Of a stretch of 64,000 bases of DNA, positions 17,401 to 25,169 are shown piece after piece. The stretch is taken from positions 1 to 64,000 of the forward strand of contig CAKZXA010000034.1 of the NCBI GenBank assembly GCA_937922045.1, read 5' to 3'. The position numbers were made by a program, and so were the translations under genes. The notes under the pieces were generated by a model. The model saw nothing but the letters and a program-made list of their open reading frames with translations, made no database searches and was not told the DNA's origin. The stretch's first letter is position 1, and each line of letters begins with the position of its first letter. This DNA comes from an uncultured Acidimicrobiales bacterium. GTDB taxonomy: Bacteria > Actinomycetota > Acidimicrobiia > Acidimicrobiales > SZUA-35.

Positions 17401-18136
17401 GGTTGACGCCCGCCGATTCCTGGCCCAGATGGTGCAGCTCAGTGATACCCATGCCCTGTCCCTCGACGACGCTATTGTCGAGCAGCTCTTTGAGTTGCGT
17501 CGCCTCGAAGGGAGGGCGCGGATGTTTGTCATCAGTCAAGATTGGCTCGATCAATCCTGGAGTTCTCCTACAGCACGGGCCGCTCGCGCCGCCATACTCT
17601 ATGCAACCGTTGGACGGTCAACGGCTGCTGGGCGCTGGCTGCGGCAGGCCGTCGAAGAATTCGAATGGGATCGAGCCCCGCTCTCATTGAACGCTGGCTC
17701 CCTGGCCTGGGTGGCCGAGGCAGCCTCGATGGTAGGCGGCGAAGCGGGATCGGTCGCGGCCGAGGCGACGCTGCCTGGGTTGTTGAGCCTCGGCGATGTG
17801 GCGCTGCGGTCACCTGGTCGCTACGTGCTCCTCGGGCCGGCCAGCTACTATGCCGCTCTGGCTTCGAGAGCGAGCAACGAGACCGACCAGGCCATTGCAC
17901 TGCTCAAGCAGGCCCGTAGCGCCAGCGCCTCGATGAAGGCTGGTCCTGCAGAGTATCGATGCCTTCGCAGCCTTACCGGCGCCTTGCGCTCGGCTGGCCA
18001 TGCCGATGAGTCCGCCACGGCTGCCGACGAGGCTGCCCAGCTCCTGGTCAGGATCGAATCAGGGTTGAACCGGTCGGGGGAACTCGATGGCCACGTTCCA
18101 ACCGTCACAACCGATCTTTGGTTGGCGTCCAACTAG
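14414..18136 (+). CDS. AfsR/SARP-type transcriptional regulator with BTAD and AAA ATPase domains
   Basis: This 1240-residue regulator starts with an OmpR-like winged helix (about residues 15-100; VVSMDQLVDALWDGDEP and IRSYVSNLRR are typical of SARPs) and a bacterial transcriptional activation domain (about 110-260). The ATPase part follows: Walker A GEYGTGKS at residues 338-345 and Walker B LVIVLDDLHQAD at about 456-467. The remaining 700 or so residues are helical and repeat-rich, like the TPR-type sensor part of AfsR and LuxR-LAL proteins. No C-terminal LuxR helix-turn-helix is present. It should couple a ligand or protein signal, and ATP, to DNA binding. It is divergent from the acyl-CoA carboxylase, its most likely nearby target. 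Confidence 0.88.
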   Translation: MVSSAANPSTSTNFCLLGPVVATVDGADVVLGGRRQVAVLARLLLSPSQVVSMDQLVDALWDGDEPTRPDAAIRSYVSNLRRAIEPHREARAGNSCLVSVPPGYRLVVDRQRIDWVRFEDLVKRGQTFVSEHRYQEALDFLRDALALWQGEPCGGVPETDVFTAHRTRLHEIQTVAVELTFEAQLGLGQYRSVSATIEAAIAENPYRERLTELAMVALYRAGRQPDALALGHALRSRLLDQLGISPGPGIEAIEHKILNHDPSLAGNTGQATDSAQTVGTIDEDARPNPRTQTRSGTATAAGTSRQLELVGRYSERSALDEVVDRQDQDLGTLVLITGEYGTGKSELSRYLVHRLEQGGAASGWSRALGGNIFAESGDVERPLWAWAYALADLFLRLDPDLLARHIGRSDLQPLASLGPAIASPLELEPSLPNPGDPSDTMLAIVRLLRDLSQQQPLVIVLDDLHQADRSSVALAELTAESLARLPVTVVAAWRPGSTATAESTLSLGALGRSATSVRIDLGGFDVHEVQEMAEKLGAVASSRDLGDIHERSGGNPLFVTELLKLYRSASNQGTGLAAGPASTSLNDAVANYVGHLGAETVALLTVGALYRLPFTANDLAFVYPIEPTEIDAKLDAARRFGILTTSTDDPSEQRGYVFRQPVVAEILAGQLPIGDRALRHQSIGQLLGDRDADSVEIAYHLSLSPEPADHLLAMTLAIHRFRLDPTRASIKDLDKIIHRGLETATGNDDVDDLLCEAHLYLSWRSRLAGDATAWRQWANSALEIGLRLATRSAGSLDETSRRLLADTALNAVGRSPFPVGPGAVRIDTVTAEDLVPSLEQAMELLGDSPSARRCGLELYALRALSLSSPTSSSSATSQQWLKAAREARKLVLATHRRSPAQAASLSLACLDWFTGELPDKERSDVLERTTSGEVRLGEAIEIERHWHHELVERGSIDKAFARLHPMVRIADHSSNYFHQITARALLVRHLLWVGNTVDARRFLAQMVQLSDTHALSLDDAIVEQLFELRRLEGRARMFVISQDWLDQSWSSPTARAARAAILYATVGRSTAAGRWLRQAVEEFEWDRAPLSLNAGSLAWVAEAASMVGGEAGSVAAEATLPGLLSLGDVALRSPGRYVLLGPASYYAALASRASNETDQAIALLKQARSASASMKAGPAEYRCLRSLTGALRSAGHADESATAADEAAQLLVRIESGLNRSGELDGHVPTVTTDLWLASN

Positions 18137-18217
18137 TCTCCAACTCAGCCCCAATCGCCGCGGTGAATACTGTTAACACATCACTCCGAAGGTCTCAGAT
18201 AGGCCTGACGAGGGTGA

Positions 18218-18427
18218 GGGAAGGTCGCCGTGCCGCCAAGTGCGACTCTCCCGACTGATCTGAGAAGAAGGTGGCCGTCTTCCGACGGCGGTGACGATCA
18301 ACTTCCAGTTCAGATCCCCCTCAGAGTCGAGGTCCAGCTACCGCCGCATTGCTGGATCTCGACTTTGAGCGTTTTCGAGCGACGACGTCTCCGTTGTCGA
18401 GATGAACCAGCCGACAAGATCCCGGCT
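18218..18427 (+). ncRNA. Candidate structured RNA or 5' leader with consecutive hairpins
   Basis: This is the densest part of the only gene-free stretch over 300 bases (18137-18479). Helices seen by eye, in order: 18218-18223/18247-18252 with 18224-18228/18242-18246 (10 of 11 positions paired, one A-C mismatch); 18257-18263/18310-18316 enclosing 18274-18279/18284-18289 with a TTCC tetraloop; 18320-18338/18351-18369, a 19-bp stem with two G-U pairs and a 12-base loop; 18380-18387/18392-18399; and 18409-18413/18423-18427. The loops of the first and fourth stems share CCGCC. It could be a trans-acting RNA or the leader of the EAL-domain gene. It matches no riboswitch or housekeeping RNA I know. 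The strand is assumed from the flanking genes. Confidence 0.42.
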
Positions 18428-18479
18428 CAAATCGTTAAGGCTCGAGGTCAATCGGCCGAGTGGAAGAGATAGATAAGCA

Positions 18480-19982
18480 ATGGCTCCACAACGTGGGCCC
18501 CCACCCTTCCGGCCGACCTCGTCTTACCATCTTCGCCTGAAACGTCTGCGCATGTCTTCACCCGATCCCAACAAGCCCCGTCGTCCTAGGATGCGCAACC
18601 TGCGAGCCGGCGCGCTCAAGCCGCCTCGACCCGACGGGGGGCAGAGCGAGTCGCACCTCGTTTCAAGCGGTGAAGCCAAGTCGATCGAGCTGTTTCTCAC
18701 CTCGCTAGGTCGAGCTGTCGAGGTGGCAAGCCAGGGCGTTACTGCCGTTGCTGCCTTTCAGCTGAAGGTGCACGCTACGTCGATTCTGAGCTGGTCGATC
18801 GAGAATGTCGCCGACTCCTATCATCGCGTTGAGGGATTCGCTCACAATGTTTTGGTTGAGACCGATGAACGCATTGTTTTTCACAAGATCGACTCGATGA
18901 GCTACGTCGGTTTCGTCGCAGGCATTGCCAGCTCAGGTGAGGCCGAACGTATCCTCGGCCGCCTCGTCGCCGGGCTCAACGACCACAGCGATGCAGGATT
19001 TGGCTCGCTGGCGCTCAACGCCCACCTCGGTGCTGCCTTCGCCACCGACACAGATTTTGACGTCGAGCGACTGATGGCAGCGGCTGCATTGGGCCTCGAA
19101 CAAACAACGAATTCAGCACCACTGCTCGTGGTCTCCCAGTTCGCCATGCAGCGGCAAGAGTCCGACAAGAAAACCGCAGAATTTCTGCGAGCAGCAGTCG
19201 ATGGCGATCAGATTGAACCCGTCTACCAGGCCAGGGGATCAGCAAACGACGGCAAGCTCGTCGCAATCGAGGTTTTTGCCCGATGGCAGCATGAGGAGCG
19301 TGGCGCCATACCGCCTCGCGAGTTCCTTCGCGTGGCAGAACTAGAGGGCATTCTTTTTGACCTCGGTGCCGGGTTGCGCGAAAAGGCAGCAACCCAGGCG
19401 GCCCAATGGCTCGAACGGTCGTGGCTCGATGACATCACCTTGGTCTTCAACCTGTCGCCGGTGGAATGGTGTGACAGTCGGTTCGAAGCATCGATGGCCG
19501 GACTCCGCGACCGTTTTCCAGCCCTCCAGTTCGCAGTGGAGGTCGCCGATGGACGAACACTCGACATCGATCAAATCAGCGAACGGTTGAAGGTGTTGAA
19601 GACACTCGACGTGGGTTTAACGCTAGACAACGTGACCCAGCAGAGCCTTTCGCTCCCCCGCCTTCGGAGACTGCCACTCACGGGCATCAACGTGGGAGGA
19701 TCGGTCGTGCACTCGATGGTCAGTGACGTTGCTTGCCAGGGTCTCTCGCGTATGCTCGTCGAGTTAGCTCAGTCGAAGAACATTCCAGCGACCGCCTGCC
19801 AGGTCGAGTCACGAGAACAGCTCCAGGCTGCCGAACAGCTCGGCTTCCATCATCTCCAAGGCCATGTGCTGTCGAAGCCAGTGAACGCCGAAGAAATCGC
19901 AGGCCTGCTCCGAGCCGGGTCGGCCAAGGCCGATAAGCGAGACCGACGCAGCCGTGCGACGAAATCCCGAACGCGAAGTTGA
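18480..19982 (+). CDS. Degenerate EAL-domain protein (probably catalytically dead)
   Basis: Up to 500 residues. The C-terminal half aligns by pattern with EAL c-di-GMP phosphodiesterases: AIEVFARWQHEE for the EAL helix, VFNLSP, FAVEVADG, LDNVTQQSLSLPRLRRLP and HLQGHVLSKPV. The catalytic residues are replaced: EAL reads EVF, the paired acidic DDFG reads DNVT, and the LKID lysine reads INVG. It should therefore not hydrolyse c-di-GMP, though it may bind it or a partner protein. The N-terminal half resembles a worn GGDEF or sensor domain without GGDEF. The start may be ATG 18480 or ATG 18552; the second gives a more ordinary N-terminus (MSSPDPNKPRR). It lies behind the hairpin-rich stretch. Confidence 0.75.
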   Translation: MAPQRGPPPFRPTSSYHLRLKRLRMSSPDPNKPRRPRMRNLRAGALKPPRPDGGQSESHLVSSGEAKSIELFLTSLGRAVEVASQGVTAVAAFQLKVHATSILSWSIENVADSYHRVEGFAHNVLVETDERIVFHKIDSMSYVGFVAGIASSGEAERILGRLVAGLNDHSDAGFGSLALNAHLGAAFATDTDFDVERLMAAAALGLEQTTNSAPLLVVSQFAMQRQESDKKTAEFLRAAVDGDQIEPVYQARGSANDGKLVAIEVFARWQHEERGAIPPREFLRVAELEGILFDLGAGLREKAATQAAQWLERSWLDDITLVFNLSPVEWCDSRFEASMAGLRDRFPALQFAVEVADGRTLDIDQISERLKVLKTLDVGLTLDNVTQQSLSLPRLRRLPLTGINVGGSVVHSMVSDVACQGLSRMLVELAQSKNIPATACQVESREQLQAAEQLGFHHLQGHVLSKPVNAEEIAGLLRAGSAKADKRDRRSRATKSRTRS

Positions 19983-20007
19983 TCGCTGCCGAGCGGGCTC
20001 AGCGATC
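19981..20007. terminator. Hairpin shared by two convergent genes
   Basis: GATCGCTG (19981-19988) and CAGCGATC (20000-20007) form a perfect 8-bp stem with an 11-base loop. It overlaps the TGA stop of the EAL-domain gene on the plus strand and the stop of the small basic protein gene on the minus strand. No T-run follows on either side, so it may act as a Rho-assisted or pausing terminator. Confidence 0.45.
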
Positions 20008-20304
20008 TGACGGAAGCTCGTCGGTCTCGATCAGATTGCCGGCCGCGGCCAATGCTGCTCCGAGGCCAACGGCTCGCTCGTAGATGGCGCCGAAGTAGTA
20101 CTCGGAGGCGTTTTGCTGCCCAGAGAGTGGCGCTCGGCCAAGCGATTTGACGACGGCCGCCGGATTGCTGGTGATGGTGATCTTGGGATCGGCACCTGGC
20201 AGCTTTTCGGGGTCGCCCCAGAACGCCGATGGATCGACTTTCGGGGTACGGCGTTGTCCCTTGTTTCGCCGCGACAGGTTCGACTTCTTTTTTGATCGTG
20301 CCAT
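19999..20304 (-). CDS. Small basic hypothetical protein
   Basis: A 101-residue protein beginning MARSKKKSNLSRRNKGQRRTPKV, a very basic tail that could bind RNA or DNA, followed by DPSAFWGDPEKLP and a helical C-terminal half (NASEYYFGAIYERAVGLGAALAAAG). ATG 20302-20304 lies one base after the TAA stop of the SNF2-family gene, so the two are probably translated together. An in-frame start at 20322 would overlap the helicase gene. I recognise no family. The tight coupling suggests it works with, or is regulated with, the SNF2 ATPase. Confidence 0.7.
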   Translation of the reverse strand: MARSKKKSNLSRRNKGQRRTPKVDPSAFWGDPEKLPGADPKITITSNPAAVVKSLGRAPLSGQQNASEYYFGAIYERAVGLGAALAAAGNLIETDELPSDR

Positions 20305-20305
20305 C

Positions 20306-23300
20306 TTAGGTTTGTGCTCCAACTATCGAGCCCTCACTAGGGGTCTCGATCTCAGGATCGATGACCTCACCAGTCGGCTTCGCTCCTCGTGCGCCGTCGC
20401 CATCCGGCGCCTCGTCGCCGACAGGCGACACTGGTTCGGTGGTCTCGATCTCGGTGGTCTCGATCTCGGTAATCAGCAGATCGGGATTGATTCCCAGGGC
20501 GAGCTGAAGCTGTTCGGCGTCGAGGTCGCCAACCGAACTAGATTTTGGAAGCACCATTTCAGCGATTCGACGCTTACCGGCCACGACTTCTTCGACCCGC
20601 TCGTCGACGGTGCCGGGGCAAACGAGTCGGTGGCAAATGACAGTGTTCTTTTGTCCGATTCGCCAAACGCGGTCGCGGGCCTGGTCTTCGACCGCTGGGT
20701 TCCACCAGCGGTCATAGAGCACGACATGGCTCGCCGCCGTGAGGTTGAGGCCGGTGCCTCCGGCTTTCAACGAAAGCACCATGGCTCCAGCATCCGTGCT
20801 TGCCTGGAAATCAGCGACCAGCTTGTCTCGCGCCGTCCGGCTAAGGCCACCGTGATAACAGTGGATCGGTTTCCCGGTGCGCTGCGTCATGTACTCGGCC
20901 AGCCGTTCTCCCCACTTCGCGAAGTGAGTAAAGATGAGAACACGCTCGCCAGCAACGAAGACATTGTCGATGATCTCGTTGAGGCGGGCCAGCTTGCCAG
21001 ATCGATCATCGAGGGGCTTGTCATCATCCTGGTAAGCCACGGGGTGATTGCAGATCTGTTTAAGCGCCGTGATGGCGGCTAGGACAGCACCCTTGCGCTG
21101 TGTCGTGTCTCCGTCGGCCGCCGATTGAGCGACGAGGTTGTCGAGTACGGCCTGGTAGAGCCCGATCTGCTCGGGTGTCATAGCGCAATGGTCGAGTTCA
21201 TCGATTCGATCAGGAAGCTCAGCCGCAATCGATGGTTCCGCCTTGGTGCGGCGGAAAACCAGGATGCCATTGAGCGCTCGGAGCGCGTGTTCGGAACTAT
21301 CACCAACGGCGGCGCCATCGGCGGGACGTGAGAGCTGGGACACAAAGGATGAGCGGGTGCCAACAAGCCCAGGATTGGTGAAGTCGATGATGGCCCAGAG
21401 ATCACCGAGCCCGTTCTCGATCGGGGTTCCGGTGAGCGCAACCCTGGTTCGCGCCTGCAGCTTCCGTAGCTGTTGAGCAGTCTCCGACGTTGGGTTCTTG
21501 ATGGCCTGCGCCTCATCGAGCACCACCTTGTCCCAATCGACCTTGGCTAGCGCGTCCACATCACGAACGGCCGTGCCGTAGGTGGTGATGATGACGTCGG
21601 CTCTTCTCGCCATGCCGGGGATCTCACCCGGATTGGAGCGGTTCGGCCCATGGTGGACGATGACGTCTAATTCGGGTGTGAACTTCTTAGCCTCAGCTGC
21701 CCAGTTACCGACGACGGCCGGTGGGGCGATGACGAGGGCCGGTCCGTTGCCCTGGCTGAGGCGAAGATGGGCCAGCATCGTCGGTGTCTTGCCGAGACCC
21801 ATATCGAGCGCCAAACAACCACCGAGTCCAGCACTATCCAGGAACTGGAGCCACATGCGGGCGTCAGCCTGGTAACTGCGAAGCTCGCCTTCAAAGCCCT
21901 CAAGCGTCGTTGGAGGGTCAGACGGCAAGCTAGCTGCGCTGCGAAGCAGATCAGCAGCCCAGCCTTCACCGGCTAGCGATATGCCGCCGGAGAACGGTGA
22001 GCCTTCGAGCCCAAGGGCGTGGCGCAGCATGTCGGCGCCACTGAGCCGTGTTTGGTCGACCCGTTCGGCCAACGCTGCTGCTGCTTCGGCCAAGTCGGCC
22101 TGGTCGAGCTCTATCCAACGACCACGGGACTTGACCAGCGGTCGCGCCTGTGACGCCAGTTCATTGATTTCTTCCGCAGTGAGCTCGATGTCGTCAAAAA
22201 CAACGCTCCAGCGCACGTTGGCCAGTTGCTGAGCGCCGACGACGGAGTCTTCTGTCTCTTCGGAGGTCAACCTCAGAGCGGGCGATGGTCGCTTGCGGCT
22301 GAGTGCAGGAGCCCGCACCTCATAGCCAGCGGCGATGAGCACATGACCTGCGTCGGTCATGAGCTGCCATGCCTCGTCCTGACTGAGAACCACCTCGCCA
22401 CGACGGCGGGCACCCGGCCGGAGAAGTTCGGGATAGAGGCGCTCGAGGCGAACGAGTTCCATCTCGACTTCTTTGCGCCGCGTCGTCGAAGAGTTGACCA
22501 TGACCTGTTCGACCGGCATGAGCCGATCGTCGGTGCTCGGTGCTAGTACGGCGAGGTACCAGGCGTTGGAGTCGTCCGGCGGATCGAGTTGGAGGACCAA
22601 CTTGAACTTGGTTAGGCCAGAAACCGGCCTCGACCACTGGTCGATTCGACGGCTTAGCTCAGATCCGAGGCGACTTGGGCCTTCGAACGATGTTCCATCC
22701 AGCCTGGCCAGGAACGCCTCGGCCATGTCGGCCTTGGAGGTTGGGTTCGGTGGTGCGGCCGGCACTTCCAGGCGGGCCGCCGCCTGTCGAAAGATCGCCG
22801 TCACGATATCGGTGAGGATGGCGGTCGTCATCGACTTTGCGTCGGGACGGCTTTCGAGCGCCGAAACGGTCATCGGAAGGCTGGTAGCCATCTCGGCATG
22901 GCGCTCCGCGTCGACGAGTGCGGGCAGCCATCGGACCTCAAAGGTGCCGCGGTCGTCACTTGAGTCGTCGCCCGATTTACGAGACTTCCTGTTCTTCTTA
23001 AGATGCGGAACCGCTCGGCCTTGGGCTACGAGGCTTACGCCGAGTGCGGTGACAAGACCGATCCAGGCAACGCTCGGCCCCGTCGAGTCGTCGTCGCTGG
23101 TCGTGCCGAGTGCGGCGAGCCAGCCCAGACAGGCTTCGATCGGCGCCGAAAGGGCGGGTGCTCGACCCTGACCAGGCACCTTGATTGCGTTGTGCTTTTC
23201 CCATTCGATGGATCCGGCGCCGGCTTCGGCCAACCGTTCGAGCAGATCCTCCTCACTCAGGGCTTCTGCCTTGTGGCCAGAGGCCCAGGCCACAACCTTT

Positions 23301-23788
23301 CCAGGAGACCAGGTGAGCTGTAGCTGCGTAACACCCTGGCCGGGGACGTCGGGGCCCGCTACTCGTGATTCCTTGCCGGAGGGTTTGGCTGAGTCGGCAG
23401 GTCCGATCAGTTCGGTGAGTACCTGGTCGATACGTTTACGTTCGTTCTCGAAGTCGGAAACAACAAGGGAACGTTCGGCGCCCTTCAGCTCGCGGCCGAG
23501 ACGCTCGATTGACAGGTCAGCCGAATCGAGGAATCGTAGAAGGGCAGCGACCCACGCGCTGCGGTGGTCGTCGAGGACGGCAATGTCAGCTTCATCGGCG
23601 TAGCCATCCAGATGCGCCTGGACTAGATCCAGGAAATCGTCTTGCGAAACCGGCAAGGGCTTCGCGCTCGTCGTGGTGATTGCTTCTCCAGTTCGCCGGC
23701 CGTGCCAGCACCTCGGTACGTACCGCAGCTGTGTCGACCGGACTTGTGCCGCACGTACATATCTACGATGACCCGTCAAGTTGGCCAT
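20306..23788 (-). CDS. SNF2-family DEAD/DEAH-box ATPase
   Basis: About 1160 residues. The C-terminal half is a full SNF2 motor: Walker A LDMGLGKT (Lys667 from ATG 23788), DEAQ box VVLDEAQAIKNP, LTGTPIENGLGDLW, FVAGERVLIFTHF, SLKAGGTGLNLTAA and motif VI QARDRVWRIGQ. Upstream is the helical bacterial SNF2-associated domain. It should translocate on double-stranded DNA and remodel protein-DNA complexes, for example RNA polymerase. The N-terminus is uncertain: TTG 23854 is also in frame, and neither start has a good Shine-Dalgarno sequence. The C-terminus carries repeated acidic pentads (EIETT). Confidence 0.88.
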   Translation of the reverse strand: MANLTGHRRYVRAAQVRSTQLRYVPRCWHGRRTGEAITTTSAKPLPVSQDDFLDLVQAHLDGYADEADIAVLDDHRSAWVAALLRFLDSADLSIERLGRELKGAERSLVVSDFENERKRIDQVLTELIGPADSAKPSGKESRVAGPDVPGQGVTQLQLTWSPGKVVAWASGHKAEALSEEDLLERLAEAGAGSIEWEKHNAIKVPGQGRAPALSAPIEACLGWLAALGTTSDDDSTGPSVAWIGLVTALGVSLVAQGRAVPHLKKNRKSRKSGDDSSDDRGTFEVRWLPALVDAERHAEMATSLPMTVSALESRPDAKSMTTAILTDIVTAIFRQAAARLEVPAAPPNPTSKADMAEAFLARLDGTSFEGPSRLGSELSRRIDQWSRPVSGLTKFKLVLQLDPPDDSNAWYLAVLAPSTDDRLMPVEQVMVNSSTTRRKEVEMELVRLERLYPELLRPGARRRGEVVLSQDEAWQLMTDAGHVLIAAGYEVRAPALSRKRPSPALRLTSEETEDSVVGAQQLANVRWSVVFDDIELTAEEINELASQARPLVKSRGRWIELDQADLAEAAAALAERVDQTRLSGADMLRHALGLEGSPFSGGISLAGEGWAADLLRSAASLPSDPPTTLEGFEGELRSYQADARMWLQFLDSAGLGGCLALDMGLGKTPTMLAHLRLSQGNGPALVIAPPAVVGNWAAEAKKFTPELDVIVHHGPNRSNPGEIPGMARRADVIITTYGTAVRDVDALAKVDWDKVVLDEAQAIKNPTSETAQQLRKLQARTRVALTGTPIENGLGDLWAIIDFTNPGLVGTRSSFVSQLSRPADGAAVGDSSEHALRALNGILVFRRTKAEPSIAAELPDRIDELDHCAMTPEQIGLYQAVLDNLVAQSAADGDTTQRKGAVLAAITALKQICNHPVAYQDDDKPLDDRSGKLARLNEIIDNVFVAGERVLIFTHFAKWGERLAEYMTQRTGKPIHCYHGGLSRTARDKLVADFQASTDAGAMVLSLKAGGTGLNLTAASHVVLYDRWWNPAVEDQARDRVWRIGQKNTVICHRLVCPGTVDERVEEVVAGKRRIAEMVLPKSSSVGDLDAEQLQLALGINPDLLITEIETTEIETTEPVSPVGDEAPDGDGARGAKPTGEVIDPEIETPSEGSIVGAQT
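20441..20470 (-). repeat. Two 15-bp direct repeats inside the SNF2 gene
   Basis: GGTCTCGATCTCGGT occurs twice head to tail on the plus strand (20441-20455 and 20456-20470). On the coding strand it adds repeated E-I-E-T-T units near the C-terminus of the SNF2-family protein, in a disordered acidic tail. Being in frame, a change in copy number would only lengthen or shorten the tail. Confidence 0.6.
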
Positions 23789-23916
23789 GAGGGCCAACAA
23801 ACGCCACCTGCGCCACTTCTGACCGATCGGTTCCTTGCCGATGGGCCAGTGCAAGCGCTAGCGCCTAGGTTAGCCGAACTCGCCTCAGATAGCCACATCG
23901 TGACCGGGGGCCGCAG

Positions 23917-24537
23917 CTAGGCATTCCTTAGCAAGGCAAAGCGAGCCTCGATACGCTCCTGGGCTCGCCGCAGATCGGTGATGTCCATGTCGAGTGCTTC
24001 TGCGGTTTCTGGCCCGCTGAGACCGAAGAACACGCGGAGGCTGATCACCTCGCGTTGCAGTTCGCTGAGGTATTCCATCGCCACCGAAATCGCCCGGTGT
24101 CGTGCGCCGAGCGGCTCGGGTGGCCGGCCGCTATTTGGCACCGGGTCGATCCCTGCTGCGCCGAGAATACCGGCCCCTAGCTGCTGACTACTCACCACGC
24201 TGACGGCCCCTTCGACCAGATCTACGTCCTCAACCGGCTCGACAGCTCGTCGTCGAACCCGCTCTTCGTCGACCAAGCGAAACCGGGTAAGGAGCAGAAT
24301 GTAGGCACAGAACTCATTGTGGCCGCCGACAAAGTGCCCGAGGCCGTCGAAAGCCTGCACAAAAACCATGTTGACGGTCGCAACCGGGTTCGGGGCTGCG
24401 CCGGCCGCGACAACGGCTTGCACCGGCCGAACAAAAGTGTCGTACAGCCACGTGAAGCCTTCCGGGTCGCCTTGCTGGGCTGCTGCGAGGGCAGATCCGA
24501 ACCGCTCCCGAGGATCGTCGTTGACCGGTGCCTCCAT
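23917..24537 (-). CDS. Sigma-70-family (ECF-like) RNA polymerase sigma factor
   Basis: A 206-residue protein with a sigma region 2-like first half (GDPEGFTWLYDTFV, then VNMVFVQAFDGLGHF) and a region 4-like helix-turn-helix at the end (LSELQREVISLRVFFGLSGPETAEALDMDITDLRRAQERI). The linker of about 60 residues is rich in Pro and Gly. No anti-sigma gene is adjacent. Upstream in the same direction is a coiled protein, and downstream is the SNF2-family ATPase. The region 2 sequence is divergent, so promoter recognition may be unusual. Confidence 0.78.
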   Translation of the reverse strand: MEAPVNDDPRERFGSALAAAQQGDPEGFTWLYDTFVRPVQAVVAAGAAPNPVATVNMVFVQAFDGLGHFVGGHNEFCAYILLLTRFRLVDEERVRRRAVEPVEDVDLVEGAVSVVSSQQLGAGILGAAGIDPVPNSGRPPEPLGARHRAISVAMEYLSELQREVISLRVFFGLSGPETAEALDMDITDLRRAQERIEARFALLRNA

Positions 24538-24591
24538 CAGGTAAGTTTACCGGTTCTGCCAGCAGGCGCCGTTTGAACGACCGGGTGTGGT

Positions 24592-25071
24592 CTAGGCCGA
24601 CTGGCCGATGTCGACCTGAAAGGCCTCGTAGATCAGGTCAGCACCTCGTTGGCGATGGCGTGTCATCTCCCCCAGCAGCTCGACGGCCTGGTTGCGCAAG
24701 GCGGGAGCACCTTCAGCGACTTCATCATCTTCAATGTCGGCCGTAGCAACGGCCAAGGCGTCAACACTCTTCTCGAGACGTTCATGGTCGACGCGCAGCT
24801 GCGCTACACGTCGAGCCAATCGAGGATGTTCGATAACAACACGATCGAGAAAACCATTCTTGCATTCTGTTTGGGTTACATGATCGTCGATCCGAGCTCG
24901 AGCGTGGTCGACGGCCATAGCGACGCGAAGCCGCCACCGCTCGCCGTCACCTACAGCGGTGGCCAAGGCATCCTCAAGGCCGATGATTGCTTGGTAGAGC
25001 GCTTCGCGACGTGCTCGAACGGCAGCGAGAGCGGCCTCGGCGGTGAGATCCCGGTGCGCGGGCTGGCTCAT
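24592..25071 (-). CDS. Hypothetical helical protein
   Basis: A 159-residue protein, almost entirely helical and rich in Arg, Ala, Glu and Asp (AAVRARREALYQAIIGLEDALA; RRVAQLRVDHERLEKSVDALA), consistent with a coiled coil or helical bundle. It is cytoplasmic, with no membrane segment. I chose ATG 25069-25071 because GGGGGACC lies just upstream; a start at 25110 would add 13 residues. It is the first gene of the minus-strand group that includes the sigma factor and SNF2 ATPase. I do not recognise the family. A role as a partner of the sigma factor is possible but unsupported. Confidence 0.62.
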   Translation of the reverse strand: MSQPAHRDLTAEAALAAVRARREALYQAIIGLEDALATAVGDGERWRLRVAMAVDHARARIDDHVTQTECKNGFLDRVVIEHPRLARRVAQLRVDHERLEKSVDALAVATADIEDDEVAEGAPALRNQAVELLGEMTRHRQRGADLIYEAFQVDIGQSA

Positions 25072-25169
25072 GGAGGTCCCCCTTTTGGGTCTTATGTGCT
25101 CATAATCCACCCGCGACGTACTCGTGAAAACTAGCTCACCGTTAATCGATTGGCCAGCGCAACGACACC

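Noticed and set aside
18230-18472. 80-residue frame in the hairpin-rich stretch
   Set aside because: GTG start without a good ribosome binding site, odd composition, and the region forms strong RNA stems; kept only as an alternative explanation.
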